In this document: one piece after another, positions 1 to 8,588 of the stretch | Layout: each line of letters starts with the position of its first letter | How positions within the stretch are numbered: the stretch's first letter is position 1 | Source: an uncultured Vampirovibrio sp. | GTDB taxonomy: Bacteria; Cyanobacteriota; Vampirovibrionia; Gastranaerophilales; Gastranaerophilaceae | Assembly (NCBI GenBank): GCA_910583725.1 | Contig: CAJTXZ010000015.1 | Span: 1-64,000 of the forward strand | DNA length: 64,000 nucleotides | Direction of reading: 5' to 3' | The notes under the pieces: generated by a model | Told to the model about the DNA's origin: nothing | Databases searched by the model: none | Seen by the model: the letters and a program-made list of their open reading frames with translations, nothing else | Program-made: the position numbers and the translations under genes

Positions 1-1
1 A

Positions 2-3000
2 ACTCCTACTCCTAAAGCAGAAGAAGAAAATCCAAACTCAATAACATCAAAAACACCAGCAGTTTCTCCAACTCCTAAAGATACTGAAACAACACCAAAA
101 GAAGGCGCAACAGGTAATAATAATGATGTAACAGGCACTACCGCATCAGGAACACCGGGAGTAGAAAAGAAAAATGATATACCCCAACAACCTGAAATAA
201 AAGGACAAGAAGAAGTAAAAGGCTCTACAGCTGATGAAGGCAAAGATACACAAGGCACTGGAAACACAGAAAAAAATGGTACAAATAACACTACCGCATC
301 AGGAACACTGGGAGCAGGCAAGAAAAACGATATACCCCAACGACCTGAAACAAAAGGAACAGGTGCAGAAAATAAAAATGCACAAGGCACACAAGGCACT
401 AAAACTAAATCTGTATTAATTCAGCCCCAAGAGCTTGAACCTATAAACGACTACATAAAATTCAAACGCCCGATATCACAAGAAAAAGCAGAATTGCACA
501 AAGAAATCTTAAGTAATGAAGAATCGCTTAAAAACGTTAAAAATATTTATTATAACACATACTCTAAACTAAGCCCCGAAATGCAGGATGCACTTGGCCT
601 TGAATTTGCAGAATTTATAAGCCAGCCTGGGTTTTTAAGACCCGATACAGAAGGTATCCAGTTTATTGCTGAACAATTCACACCAAAAGATATTGAAAAA
701 CTGGTACAAAATGACGAGACTAGTATTCGTATATTTCACTCACTTACATTGCCCAATGCAAGATTAGACCAAATCGCTGATGTAAGAAGAGGTTATAACC
801 TATCAAACAAACCCCTTGTAAAGGAACTGATTAAGAAAACAATCAATACTGATATAAGAGAATTATTGGAAACACGCAATTTCACAAACGCTATTGCAGA
901 TAACACAGCGGGTATGCCCGAAGAAACCATAACAGCCCGCTTAAATGATATGTGGGGACATTATTATGAATTTTTCACACTTATAGAAGCAGATAAAACA
1001 TCTGACATTACAGACCTTGCAAAACACATCGGCAAATCAGAAGAAGAATGGAAAAAGGCAGTTGAAAATCTTTTCAGCAAAGCAAAAGAAATAAGACGGA
1101 AAAATGCCCCAGGCAAGGCAGCTGCACTTATTAACGAAAACGCCAGCCCGGAAGTAAAAAAGATTTTGAATAACGAAGAATTTCAAAAATATCTCATAGA
1201 AGAACAGATAGATGATAAAAACGGTCTTTCGGTTTGGTGGCCTAGCATTGCAGAAAATATAAGAAATTTAGGAAAAGGAGATTCAAATTACATTGACCTC
1301 AAAGTGGTTAAAAAACTGATAGAAAACAGGCGCATGGGCCAAGAACGCTATGGCAGTTTGGACAACTATCATCTTCTTTTGCAATATTTGGAAGGACCAC
1401 ACGCACTTAAAAGCGAAATTCAAGAACTTTACAAGCGCGTTGGCATGGAATCAGAAATGCCGGCAATATTTAAAGGCACAAATGGTGCAGTGCACACAAT
1501 AAGCACTGAACGCAATAAAGAGATTGAAGATGAATTTAATAAATATATTGCATCAGTCATAGACCCAAAAATCGCAGATGCTAAAGCTGCTGAGGCTGCG
1601 AAGAATAAAGCCCGTGCAGAAAAAATGAATACCGCAAAAATTATTGATGAAAATCAAGAACGCGCACAAAAAGCCAAAGAAAGCCTTGAACAAATGAAAT
1701 CATTAATTCAAGAAAATGCCCCAACCCCTGAAATGGCAAAGTTTTTGGACAATGAAGAATTTCTGGAATATCTTATAGGAAATAATGTTGATAAACAGGA
1801 TTTTGCAGCCAAAATTAAAAATCTCGGTTCAAACCAGGATGGTATTACACCCGAAATGCTTAAGTTTCTAATAGAAAACGATCCTATGAATGCGCAACTT
1901 TGCATCTATTTTAACAATAAAACTCCATCAACAAGAACTATTTCGGGGCTTAAAATAGCTGCAAAAAAATGCGGTTTCACCCCAAAAGAAGCTGCAGCCA
2001 CAGCAAAAGCCGCACAGGCAGCCCAAGGCGCAGGTAACGCTGCAGCAGAAACCGGAACAGGAGCTGTGGCAGGAACGCAGACTGCACAAAGTGCAGACAA
2101 ACCAGCAAAAGCCGCAGAGGGCAAAGCTCCATCATCAAAGGCTAATCCCGCTTCTAAGTCTGGGACTGAAATAAATTCTAATCCTGCATCTGATGATATT
2201 CAAAAAACAAATTCTGCTTCCGTTAAAGCAGAGTCTGCAGAAGATAAACAAAAATTGTATGAACAATATAGGCTTGAAAGCGATAAAGCTGGTGATGAAT
2301 ACGCAAAAGCACGCAAAAAATATCAGGAAACGTATGATATAGTTGATAAATACAACATGCATTTAAAATCTATTGCGTTGGGGGAAGCCAATTTGCGTCT
2401 TTATGGCGTTTGGGGCCGGAAGAGTGATCTTACGCAAGATTTAATTTCGGACACTAAAATTGACCTTGCAAAAGCAAAAGAAGAATTAGCTGCAATTGAG
2501 CCAAAATATAAAAAAGAGATGCTATTTAGGCAGGCTTATGATAAATTCTCAAAAGAATTTGAGGGCAAAGAGGATGAACTTAAAAATTTATTTAGCCAGG
2601 TAAGCCTTGGAAAACAGCCCATGAATTCTGATGAGTATAGAGCTTTATGTGATATTTATTCAGAAAAATGTGTTACAATGCCCGAAACAAGCAAGGCAAC
2701 TCAAATTGAGGCACATCATGGTATTAATGGAAAAAATTATGACATAAGAAGCGAACTGGCTAAAACCGGTAAATCCAAGCTTGCTGATAAATATGATGCA
2801 CAGTTTGCAGCACTGCCTCCTTTAGAAAGAGAATGTGTTGTATACCGCGGGCGCCTTAAGCATTGGGCTAATGGTGACAGAAATATTGATTTTGACATCG
2901 TTTCAAAGGCAAACCCGGGCGATATAATCACACCTGATACAGGATATTCTTATACTGCAATGGATAGAAGAACTGCCAATGGTTTTACAGCTGCAAAAAA

Positions 3001-3178
3001 AGAAGATGGAATGATGTATCAAATAATAATACCAAAAGGCGCAAAGGTTTCAAGAAACGGTGAACATGGCGGCGAAATTTTAATGCCAAGAAACGCACAA
3101 TACAAGGTAGTTTCAAAGGGCAAAGACCCTAATGGACTTTTAAATGTAGTGCTTGAATATATTTTGCCTAAATCATAG
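2..3178 (+). CDS. Large ADP-ribosyltransferase-like toxin/effector (5' end outside window)
   Basis: The frame is open from the first bases of the window, so the N-terminus is missing; an internal TTG at 494 is not needed as a start. The visible 1058 residues begin with a Thr/Pro/Gly/Lys-rich tract holding two copies of a TASGTxG..KKNDIPQ unit. Two related helical repeats of about 90 residues follow (around nt 1124-1400 and 1701-1930), then an Ala-rich linker. The C-terminal 170 residues resemble the ADP-ribosyltransferase exoenzyme fold: VYRG with the Arg at 2845, a SYT strand at 2948, and GGEILMPR at 3068. The usual Q/E-x-E pair reads G-x-E here, so activity or residue specificity may differ. 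No signal peptide can be judged. A host- or competitor-directed toxin role is inferred from the fold only. Confidence 0.75.
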   Translation, partial: TPTPKAEEENPNSITSKTPAVSPTPKDTETTPKEGATGNNNDVTGTTASGTPGVEKKNDIPQQPEIKGQEEVKGSTADEGKDTQGTGNTEKNGTNNTTASGTLGAGKKNDIPQRPETKGTGAENKNAQGTQGTKTKSVLIQPQELEPINDYIKFKRPISQEKAELHKEILSNEESLKNVKNIYYNTYSKLSPEMQDALGLEFAEFISQPGFLRPDTEGIQFIAEQFTPKDIEKLVQNDETSIRIFHSLTLPNARLDQIADVRRGYNLSNKPLVKELIKKTINTDIRELLETRNFTNAIADNTAGMPEETITARLNDMWGHYYEFFTLIEADKTSDITDLAKHIGKSEEEWKKAVENLFSKAKEIRRKNAPGKAAALINENASPEVKKILNNEEFQKYLIEEQIDDKNGLSVWWPSIAENIRNLGKGDSNYIDLKVVKKLIENRRMGQERYGSLDNYHLLLQYLEGPHALKSEIQELYKRVGMESEMPAIFKGTNGAVHTISTERNKEIEDEFNKYIASVIDPKIADAKAAEAAKNKARAEKMNTAKIIDENQERAQKAKESLEQMKSLIQENAPTPEMAKFLDNEEFLEYLIGNNVDKQDFAAKIKNLGSNQDGITPEMLKFLIENDPMNAQLCIYFNNKTPSTRTISGLKIAAKKCGFTPKEAAATAKAAQAAQGAGNAAAETGTGAVAGTQTAQSADKPAKAAEGKAPSSKANPASKSGTEINSNPASDDIQKTNSASVKAESAEDKQKLYEQYRLESDKAGDEYAKARKKYQETYDIVDKYNMHLKSIALGEANLRLYGVWGRKSDLTQDLISDTKIDLAKAKEELAAIEPKYKKEMLFRQAYDKFSKEFEGKEDELKNLFSQVSLGKQPMNSDEYRALCDIYSEKCVTMPETSKATQIEAHHGINGKNYDIRSELAKTGKSKLADKYDAQFAALPPLERECVVYRGRLKHWANGDRNIDFDIVSKANPGDIITPDTGYSYTAMDRRTANGFTAAKKEDGMMYQIIIPKGAKVSRNGEHGGEILMPRNAQYKVVSKGKDPNGLLNVVLEYILPKS

Positions 3179-3237
3179 TATTTTTCTGCAAATTTCGTAA
3201 TTAGTATTCATTATTACTCCACAGTAAAAAACAAATT

Positions 3238-3312
3238 CTGCCTGTTTTTAGATGACTATATGTAAAATAGCGGCTTTGTGCTTCATAAAAATCGCTTCTA
3301 AAAAACAGGCAG
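3238..3312 (+). terminator. Long hairpin after the toxin gene, probable terminator
   Basis: CTGCCTGTTTTTAGA at 3238-3252 pairs with TCTAAAAAACAGGCAG at 3297-3312 with one bulged base. The loop is about 44 nt and itself contains an AGCG/CGCT pair. A T-rich stretch follows. It may also be a palindromic repeat. Confidence 0.5.
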
Positions 3313-3443
3313 TTTAAATTTTTAAGTGTAGGGTAAATAATGCTAAATGTGTACTGTAATTATGCTTTATAAAACTTAATATTTTTTATACATAATAGCA
3401 AAATAAAAAATTTACGTTTTTTAAAGATAATGCACATCTATAG

Positions 3444-3449
3444 TATAAT
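3444..3449 (+). promoter_or_regulatory. TATAAT box of a short-leader or leaderless transcript
   Basis: A perfect TATAAT lies 11 nt before the ATG at 3461, and no Shine-Dalgarno sequence fits between them. Transcription would start within a few bases of the start codon. Confidence 0.45.
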
Positions 3450-3460
3450 TTTAGAATCTT

Positions 3461-4540
3461 ATGAACAATACTCTGCGAAATATTTTTTCCCCGGCATTCA
3501 GACCGCATTTTAATGCAAACGTATCCTCTAACTTAGATAGTGCGCCCTATCTGCAAATATTGCCTGAATTAAACCCAGCCGATAGCTATCCCATACGGCC
3601 ATCATCAGAATTTCTTAGGGCAGCTTATATTCCGGGTCGTTTGAAAACTGAAACCAATAGCGCCTTTACAGCGGATGAACTCACAAAAATGGTTTCAAAA
3701 GCCATAGATTCTTGTAACCCGAGAGGTGCCGGCGCAAATGCCCTGGTGTTTAATGTGTTTGGCCATCCTTCATATGTTTTAAGAATTAACAACAAAACCT
3801 TCGAAAAACTTGATTCAGGCGCAATGCAGCTGGATAATCCGGTTGTTGTCCCTGCAAAATATACTGATAATATTTTATCAAATATGAATCTCGGCTTGCC
3901 CCTTTATTCTGTGATTAATGCTGATGAAAAACAAAAAACGGCAAAAGGGTTTATAACCCCAACCGAAGCCGCTGATTCTAAAATTACGTTATTAAGAAAT
4001 ATGATGGGCAAATCCCCATCAGAACCTTATATTGTAAAACTTGGTGAATTTACGGGAATGTTTGATTCAAGAGAGAAGAAAAATTTCTTTGCTCTAAAAT
4101 GCGCCTATGATAAGGAAGATTTTATGCTAAAGTGCCAACAGGGCGATAATTTCAGGGTTTCTTTTCCTGAAAAATTTTATCAACATTATGTTGAATTTAA
4201 AGAAAAATATCTTGATACCCTAAAAACAATAGCTGAAATGCCAAAAGAATCATATCAAAAAGCAATTAATCTTATTGAAGACGACAATGGAATTTTCTTT
4301 GATTTTTCTCATCCTAATAATATTCTTATTGATTTTGATAAAAAACAGTTTAATTTTGTTGATTTAGCCTTCAAAGACAGCCCTTTTCTTTTGAAAAATA
4401 CAAAAGAAAGCTTTAAGAATGCACTTCTTGGAAATTTTTGTCTTGATAAAACAATTCCTTCAAGGCTTTTGGTCTTTCCCGAAGAAAAAGAAATTTTTAA
4501 ACAGCTTTCTTCCCTGATAGCGAAAAAATGTGGGTGTTAA
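3461..4540 (+). CDS. Protein-kinase-fold (aminoglycoside-phosphotransferase-like) protein
   Basis: This 359-residue protein has no clear named family, but the order of motifs looks like a kinase fold. A glycine-rich segment RGAGANALVF (about residues 87-96) is followed by a strand ending YVLRI, where kinases carry the ATP-binding Lys; here it is Arg. A catalytic-loop-like FSHPNNILIDF (about 281-291) precedes FNFVDLAF, which matches the D of DFG/IDxxxA motifs. HPxNIL lacks the canonical HxD aspartate before the Asn, so it may be a divergent kinase or pseudokinase. The N-terminus SPAFRPHFNA resembles short PxF motifs seen at the start of other proteins here. It stands alone with its own promoter, next to the toxin gene. 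Function is not established. Confidence 0.5.
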   Translation: MNNTLRNIFSPAFRPHFNANVSSNLDSAPYLQILPELNPADSYPIRPSSEFLRAAYIPGRLKTETNSAFTADELTKMVSKAIDSCNPRGAGANALVFNVFGHPSYVLRINNKTFEKLDSGAMQLDNPVVVPAKYTDNILSNMNLGLPLYSVINADEKQKTAKGFITPTEAADSKITLLRNMMGKSPSEPYIVKLGEFTGMFDSREKKNFFALKCAYDKEDFMLKCQQGDNFRVSFPEKFYQHYVEFKEKYLDTLKTIAEMPKESYQKAINLIEDDNGIFFDFSHPNNILIDFDKKQFNFVDLAFKDSPFLLKNTKESFKNALLGNFCLDKTIPSRLLVFPEEKEIFKQLSSLIAKKCGC

Positions 4541-4633
4541 CTTTGTTTTGTGCCATTTTAGAACTACCAGAAGTTTTTTGAAGACTTGTCTAAATAGTTT
4601 TTAAAAAGTACTTTTAATTTTTTTCATAAGTGT

Positions 4634-4639
4634 TATAAT
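4634..4639 (+). promoter_or_regulatory. TATAAT box upstream of the BlaI-type regulator
   Basis: TATAAT lies about 45 nt before the ATG at 4685, leaving a leader with an AAGGAG ribosome-binding site. No clear -35 box is visible. Confidence 0.4.
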
Positions 4640-4684
4640 AGTAGTAATAAAATTTGTTGTGTGACATAAGGAGCTGATAGGCTA

Positions 4685-5050
4685 ATGAACTTAAAACATG
4701 GTTCGCTGGAAAGTGTAATATTAAACTCTCTTTGGGAGCTTGAAAAATGCGGTATATATAAAAATTCTGTTAAGGATGTATATGAACATATAAATTCTTC
4801 AAACAGCACAAAAAGAGCCTATACCACAATAAAAACCGTTATGGACAGGCTTTATGAAAAAGAGGTCTTATTGAGAATTAAGCAGGGTAAAAAGTTTTTC
4901 TACAGAACTGCCTATTCAAGCAATGATATAATCACAAACTCTCTTAAAAAAATTGCGGCACAATATTGTGGAAACGATATGTCAAAACTGGCCTCAATTG
5001 CCACATCTATTGCATCTCACAGCTCTGTTGAAGATTCTATTCGGGTTTAG
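4685..5050 (+). CDS. BlaI/MecI/CopY-family transcriptional repressor
   Basis: The 121-residue protein has the winged-helix pattern of the BlaI/MecI family: LESVILNSLWELEKCGIYKNS, then KRAYTTIKTVMDRLYEKEVL and a wing with LRIKQGKKFFYR. Such repressors bind DNA as dimers and in beta-lactam systems are cleaved by a BlaR1 sensor protease. No BlaR1 partner or beta-lactamase is in the window, so the target is unknown. The start is the ATG after AAGGAG. Two small genes follow closely on the same strand and may form an operon with it. Confidence 0.8.
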   Translation: MNLKHGSLESVILNSLWELEKCGIYKNSVKDVYEHINSSNSTKRAYTTIKTVMDRLYEKEVLLRIKQGKKFFYRTAYSSNDIITNSLKKIAAQYCGNDMSKLASIATSIASHSSVEDSIRV

Positions 5051-5053
5051 TGC

Positions 5054-5500
5054 TTGAAAGTTTTTAATGACATTGTAGAAAAACTGAACAGGTTTTTGTA
5101 CGTAAAGCCAAAGAAAAAAGAACCAAAAGTCTCTTACGAAGCCATAATTGAGGCAAGAAAAAAGACTGCTCTTCTTATTTTTAATGTACTTAACGGCAGA
5201 CTCTCTGTTTTAAGTGCACTAAAAATGTTCCCGAAAAATATTCCGGATGACAGTGTAAATGTGTGTTTCCATATTCTTGTTCATTATGAGGCTGATGAAG
5301 ATATAAGAAAAAAAGACCCGCTATACAAAGAAGAGCAGGATGAATTTATGGACTATGCAGCCCAGCTCTTGGATTCGGGTGAACCTCTTCCTATAAACAT
5401 AATAAAAGAGTATAATGGTTTTTATAAAGAAACCCTTCTCTACCCTGAAATTAACAAAGCCACTATTATTTCAAGGTTAAAAAAGTTTATAAATATTTAA
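5054..5500 (+). CDS. Conserved-looking hypothetical protein, 148 aa
   Basis: It starts at a TTG three bases after the regulator's stop codon, which suggests translational coupling. The protein is soluble, Lys/Glu-rich and helical, with no signal peptide or membrane segment. I recognise no domain. It lies between a BlaI-type regulator and a TadE-like protein; the operon arrangement is the only functional clue. Confidence 0.55.
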   Translation: MKVFNDIVEKLNRFLYVKPKKKEPKVSYEAIIEARKKTALLIFNVLNGRLSVLSALKMFPKNIPDDSVNVCFHILVHYEADEDIRKKDPLYKEEQDEFMDYAAQLLDSGEPLPINIIKEYNGFYKETLLYPEINKATIISRLKKFINI

Positions 5501-5513
5501 TTATAAGAATTTT

Positions 5514-5987
5514 ATGAATAAACGCTTTTCACAAACAAAAAGAGCACAGAGTATAGTTGAGTTTTGCCTGGTTTTTGTCATTGCCTCAATTTTTATGTTC
5601 TTTATAGTTGAGTGCGCATTTTATTATAGAACCTTTTTTTCTCTGCAAACGTTTACTGATGAAATTAGCGCAAACCTTTCTGCTATCGGAAGGTTTAATG
5701 TGTGTAAAACCCCGCCTGATAGCGAAATCCTTCCTATGCTTGAAGCAAGGGCAAGTAAATATTTGGAGAATAATTTAAATTTACGATATATAAATACATC
5801 GGATACTTCTTTAAAAATCGAATCAACAAGCACTTATCTGGGAAAAAAACGTCTTGTAATCTTTGTAAATTGTGCCGCTGCTCCTGAAATCAGGGTAAAG
5901 AGCAACTATCTTTATGAAGGAATGTTCTTATTTAAACTGGGCCAGACAATGACAAGCATTTCAAGTGTTCAAACCCCTAAGTTTTAA
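5514..5987 (+). CDS. TadE-like pilus-assembly protein
   Basis: The N-terminus has the TadE signature: a basic stretch, AQSIVEF, then one hydrophobic segment (about residues 16-37) ending in E-C-A-F-Y-Y. Minor pseudopilins of Tad/Flp systems look like this and sit in the inner membrane with a periplasmic C-terminal domain. The remaining 120 residues hold two or three Cys that could form a disulfide. No tad ATPase or secretin is in the window, so this is an isolated TadE-family gene. It follows the two upstream genes by only 13 nt. Confidence 0.65.
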   Translation: MNKRFSQTKRAQSIVEFCLVFVIASIFMFFIVECAFYYRTFFSLQTFTDEISANLSAIGRFNVCKTPPDSEILPMLEARASKYLENNLNLRYINTSDTSLKIESTSTYLGKKRLVIFVNCAAAPEIRVKSNYLYEGMFLFKLGQTMTSISSVQTPKF

Positions 5988-6143
5988 AAGATTGACACTT
6001 TTGCTTGTTGCGTAAGTTTTATAAAGCATTTTACTTTTGTATTAAGCTTTGCGCAGTGCATTTGTTAAGAAATTTAAACTAAATTGTCATGACATTTCTT
6101 GTCTGATATTCTTTTTTTATCAGCTTTTATAAAGGAAAACAAA

Positions 6144-6833
6144 ATGCAGTCTGTAGATATAGTAATTCCTGTATATAATGAAGAAAAAACCATTGAAAAT
6201 ATTCTTGAAATATTGGAGAACACTGATTTTTGCGGCCTGCATAAAAATTTTATAATAGTTGATGACTGTTCCACTGACGCCACCAGAGAGATACTAAAAA
6301 AATACGAGGAAAAATACACAATTGTGTATAAGGAGAAAAACGGCGGAAAGGGTTCTGCCGTTTGTGAAGGGTTTAAGGCAGCAAAAGGCGATATTGTTAT
6401 AATTCAGGACGCTGATTTAGAATATAATCCCTCAGACTATGCCCCTCTATTAAAGCTCATTATTGATGGTAATGCTGATGTTGCTTATGGCTCAAGGTTT
6501 CTTGGCACCCCGTTTAAAGACTTTATGTTCTTAAGCTATGTTGCAAATAAATTTTTAACATTCTTAACAAACCTTTTATACGGCACAAAGTTGACTGATA
6601 TGGAAACCTGCTACAAGGCAATGAAACGTGAATTTGTGACAGGCATGAATATAAAGTCAAATAAGTTTGACCTGGAGCCTGAAATCACGGCAAAGCTTGT
6701 AAAAAAAGGTGCTAAAATAAAGGAACTTCCAATAAAATACAATGCAAGAAGCTATCAGGAAGGAAAGAAAATCACCTATAAAGATGGCCTTATGGCAATA
6801 AGAGCCCTGTTTTATTTCAGGTTTTTTGATTAA
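6144..6833 (+). CDS. Family 2 glycosyltransferase (DPM/DPG-synthase-like)
   Basis: The protein opens with SVDIVIPVYNEEKTIENIL, the nucleotide-sugar-binding strand of GT-A family 2 enzymes. VDDCSTDAT and QDADLEYNP (the D-x-D metal site) follow, then YGSRFLG. It lacks the C-terminal membrane segments of true dolichyl-phosphate mannose synthases, but otherwise matches that soluble type. It would transfer a sugar to a lipid or polyisoprenyl phosphate. The start chosen is the ATG at 6144 behind AAAGGA; an upstream in-frame ATG at 6099 has no ribosome-binding site and would add residues not typical of the family. Confidence 0.8.
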   Translation: MQSVDIVIPVYNEEKTIENILEILENTDFCGLHKNFIIVDDCSTDATREILKKYEEKYTIVYKEKNGGKGSAVCEGFKAAKGDIVIIQDADLEYNPSDYAPLLKLIIDGNADVAYGSRFLGTPFKDFMFLSYVANKFLTFLTNLLYGTKLTDMETCYKAMKREFVTGMNIKSNKFDLEPEITAKLVKKGAKIKELPIKYNARSYQEGKKITYKDGLMAIRALFYFRFFD

Positions 6834-6987
6834 TTTATTTTTATAGTGTTAATGCCCTGCCGAAATGGCAATTTTAAGAATCTTATAAATAGTGTCTTTT
6901 GGTGTAGATTACATATTGTATATTTAGAATTATGACAAAAAGTTTAAAACAGTGTAAGAACTGCTTGTTTTATTGTATTATTTATTT

Positions 6988-7944
6988 ATGGAAAATTCTG
7001 CCCCTAAAAATTCAGACAATGATTTTAAGCACTACACCGTAATGCTTAATGAAGCTGTTGATGCCCTTATTCCACAAGGCACTGTTTCAGATAAAATTTT
7101 TGTAGACGCAACACTTGGCGGTGGAGGCCACAGTGCTCTTATTGCTTCAAGGCTTTCAAATAAGGGCAGGCTGATATCTTTTGATGTAGACACCGACGCC
7201 ATTTGCGCCGCTAAAAAGAAACTTCAAAATTTTAATAATGTTACTATCATAAATGACTCCTATGTGAATATAGAAAAACACCTTTTAAACCTTGGTATAG
7301 AAAAGATTACAGGCGGTATTATTTTTGATTTGGGCGCGTCTTATCATCAGCTTACAAAAAAGGAGAGGGGTTTTAGTTTTACAAAAGATTCAAAACTTGA
7401 CATGCGGTTTAATCAGGAACAAGAATTTTCAGCATGGGATATTGTCAATAAATACACTTTAAATAATTTAGTAAAAATTTTTTCCGAATATGGACAGGAA
7501 CGCTTCTCTAAGAGGATTGCGCGGGCTATTGTAGAAAATCGTCCTCTTAATACAACTTCACAATTAAGTCAATTAATTGTAGATTCTACACCAAAAATAA
7601 AATCCAAAATCCACCCTGCCACAAGGGTTTTTCAGGCCTTAAGGATTGAAGTAAATTCTGAGTTGTTAAATTTTGAAAATACTTTAAATAATGTGGTTAC
7701 ATTATTAGATGCTGGTGCTATAATTAGTATTGTGAGTTTCCATTCACTGGAGGATGGCCTTACAAAAAGAATTTTCAAAAAGTTTGCCCAAAATTGCAGA
7801 TGTGATAGAACCAAGGCAAAATGCGAATGCGGCGGAAAGCTTATTGAAATCATCACAAAAAAGCCTCTTATGGCAAGTGATGAAGAGATTAGAATAAACC
7901 CCCCGTCAAGAAGTGCTAAGTTAAGAGTAGCAAAGCGGGTTTAA
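6988..7944 (+). CDS. rsmH: 16S rRNA (cytosine(1402)-N4)-methyltransferase
   Basis: RsmH (MraW) uses S-adenosylmethionine to methylate C1402 in the P-site region of 16S rRNA. The N-terminus HYTVMLNEAVDALIP and the SAM loop VDATLGGGGHSALI are diagnostic. The C-terminal SFHSLEDGLTKRIFKKF and PPSRSAKLRVAKRV also match, and the length of 318 residues is typical. The ATG at 6988 is preferred over an in-frame TTG at 6973; neither has a Shine-Dalgarno, so initiation may be leaderless. It heads the division/cell-wall cluster, its usual place in bacteria. Confidence 0.95.
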   Translation: MENSAPKNSDNDFKHYTVMLNEAVDALIPQGTVSDKIFVDATLGGGGHSALIASRLSNKGRLISFDVDTDAICAAKKKLQNFNNVTIINDSYVNIEKHLLNLGIEKITGGIIFDLGASYHQLTKKERGFSFTKDSKLDMRFNQEQEFSAWDIVNKYTLNNLVKIFSEYGQERFSKRIARAIVENRPLNTTSQLSQLIVDSTPKIKSKIHPATRVFQALRIEVNSELLNFENTLNNVVTLLDAGAIISIVSFHSLEDGLTKRIFKKFAQNCRCDRTKAKCECGGKLIEIITKKPLMASDEEIRINPPSRSAKLRVAKRV

Positions 7945-7970
7945 TTTTAAGGATTTAAGGAGAGAAGATT

Positions 7971-8561
7971 TTGAGTCTGTTGACATTTAAAAACAGAGAT
8001 ATTCAAGATGATGCTGCAAGTGCTAATACCTATAACAGTTATACTGCCGAAAAACAGGGGATTAGCGCCAGAATGTCAGGTTTAAAATCTAATTCAAAAT
8101 CTTCTTTAACAAACCCTATAAAGGACAATGACAAGAAGGAAACCCCGAAAAGATTAAACAAGGCTTCTGAGCAAAACCAGCAAAATCAAATAATTAGCGG
8201 TTATTTTGTAAAGGAAAAATCTTACAAAGAAATGGTTATAGCCAGAGTTAATAATTTTTTATGCGGTGTACTTGCCCTCCTTGTGATGGTTTGCTTGGTG
8301 AGCTATTATTATGTAATTAATGGTGAAATCCAGCTGAATCAAATAAGGAAAGAAACACTTGCTATAAACTACGAAAATGAGGATATGCAGCACAGGCTTG
8401 ATATTTTGCAGTCTTTCTCAAACGTTGATAGGCAGGTGACAAAAACCAAAATTCTACAAACCGCAAAACAGGTTATGGAATTATCTGCTGCAAACCTTCC
8501 AAACGTAAATTACGAAAATAAAAATATTTCTCCTGCTCCCGGCTGGTCTATGGGTTATTAA
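7971..8561 (+). CDS. ftsL: FtsL-like divisome membrane protein
   Basis: This 196-residue protein lies between rsmH and ftsI, the standard ftsL position. It has a long polar N-terminal tail, one membrane helix (about residues 91-113) and a short coiled-coil periplasmic part, the FtsL/FtsB plan. FtsL helps recruit and activate FtsQB and FtsWI at the septum. The start is TTG with a strong AAGGAGAG site. The roughly 90-residue cytoplasmic tail is longer than in E. coli FtsL. Sequence similarity is weak, so the call rests on topology and position. Confidence 0.65.
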   Translation: MSLLTFKNRDIQDDAASANTYNSYTAEKQGISARMSGLKSNSKSSLTNPIKDNDKKETPKRLNKASEQNQQNQIISGYFVKEKSYKEMVIARVNNFLCGVLALLVMVCLVSYYYVINGEIQLNQIRKETLAINYENEDMQHRLDILQSFSNVDRQVTKTKILQTAKQVMELSAANLPNVNYENKNISPAPGWSMGY

Positions 8562-8588
8562 TGCCGGCATTATTTATGGGGGTTTTAA

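Noticed and set aside
234..419. 61-codon ORF inside the toxin's low-complexity region
   Set aside because: It lies out of frame within the continuous long frame that runs from position 2 to 3178, and has a His/Lys/Gln-biased shadow composition.
7110..7130. rsmH as an sRNA target because of GGTGGAGG
   Set aside because: The match lies in the codons for the conserved GGGGH loop and is far from the ribosome-binding site, so it is probably coincidence.
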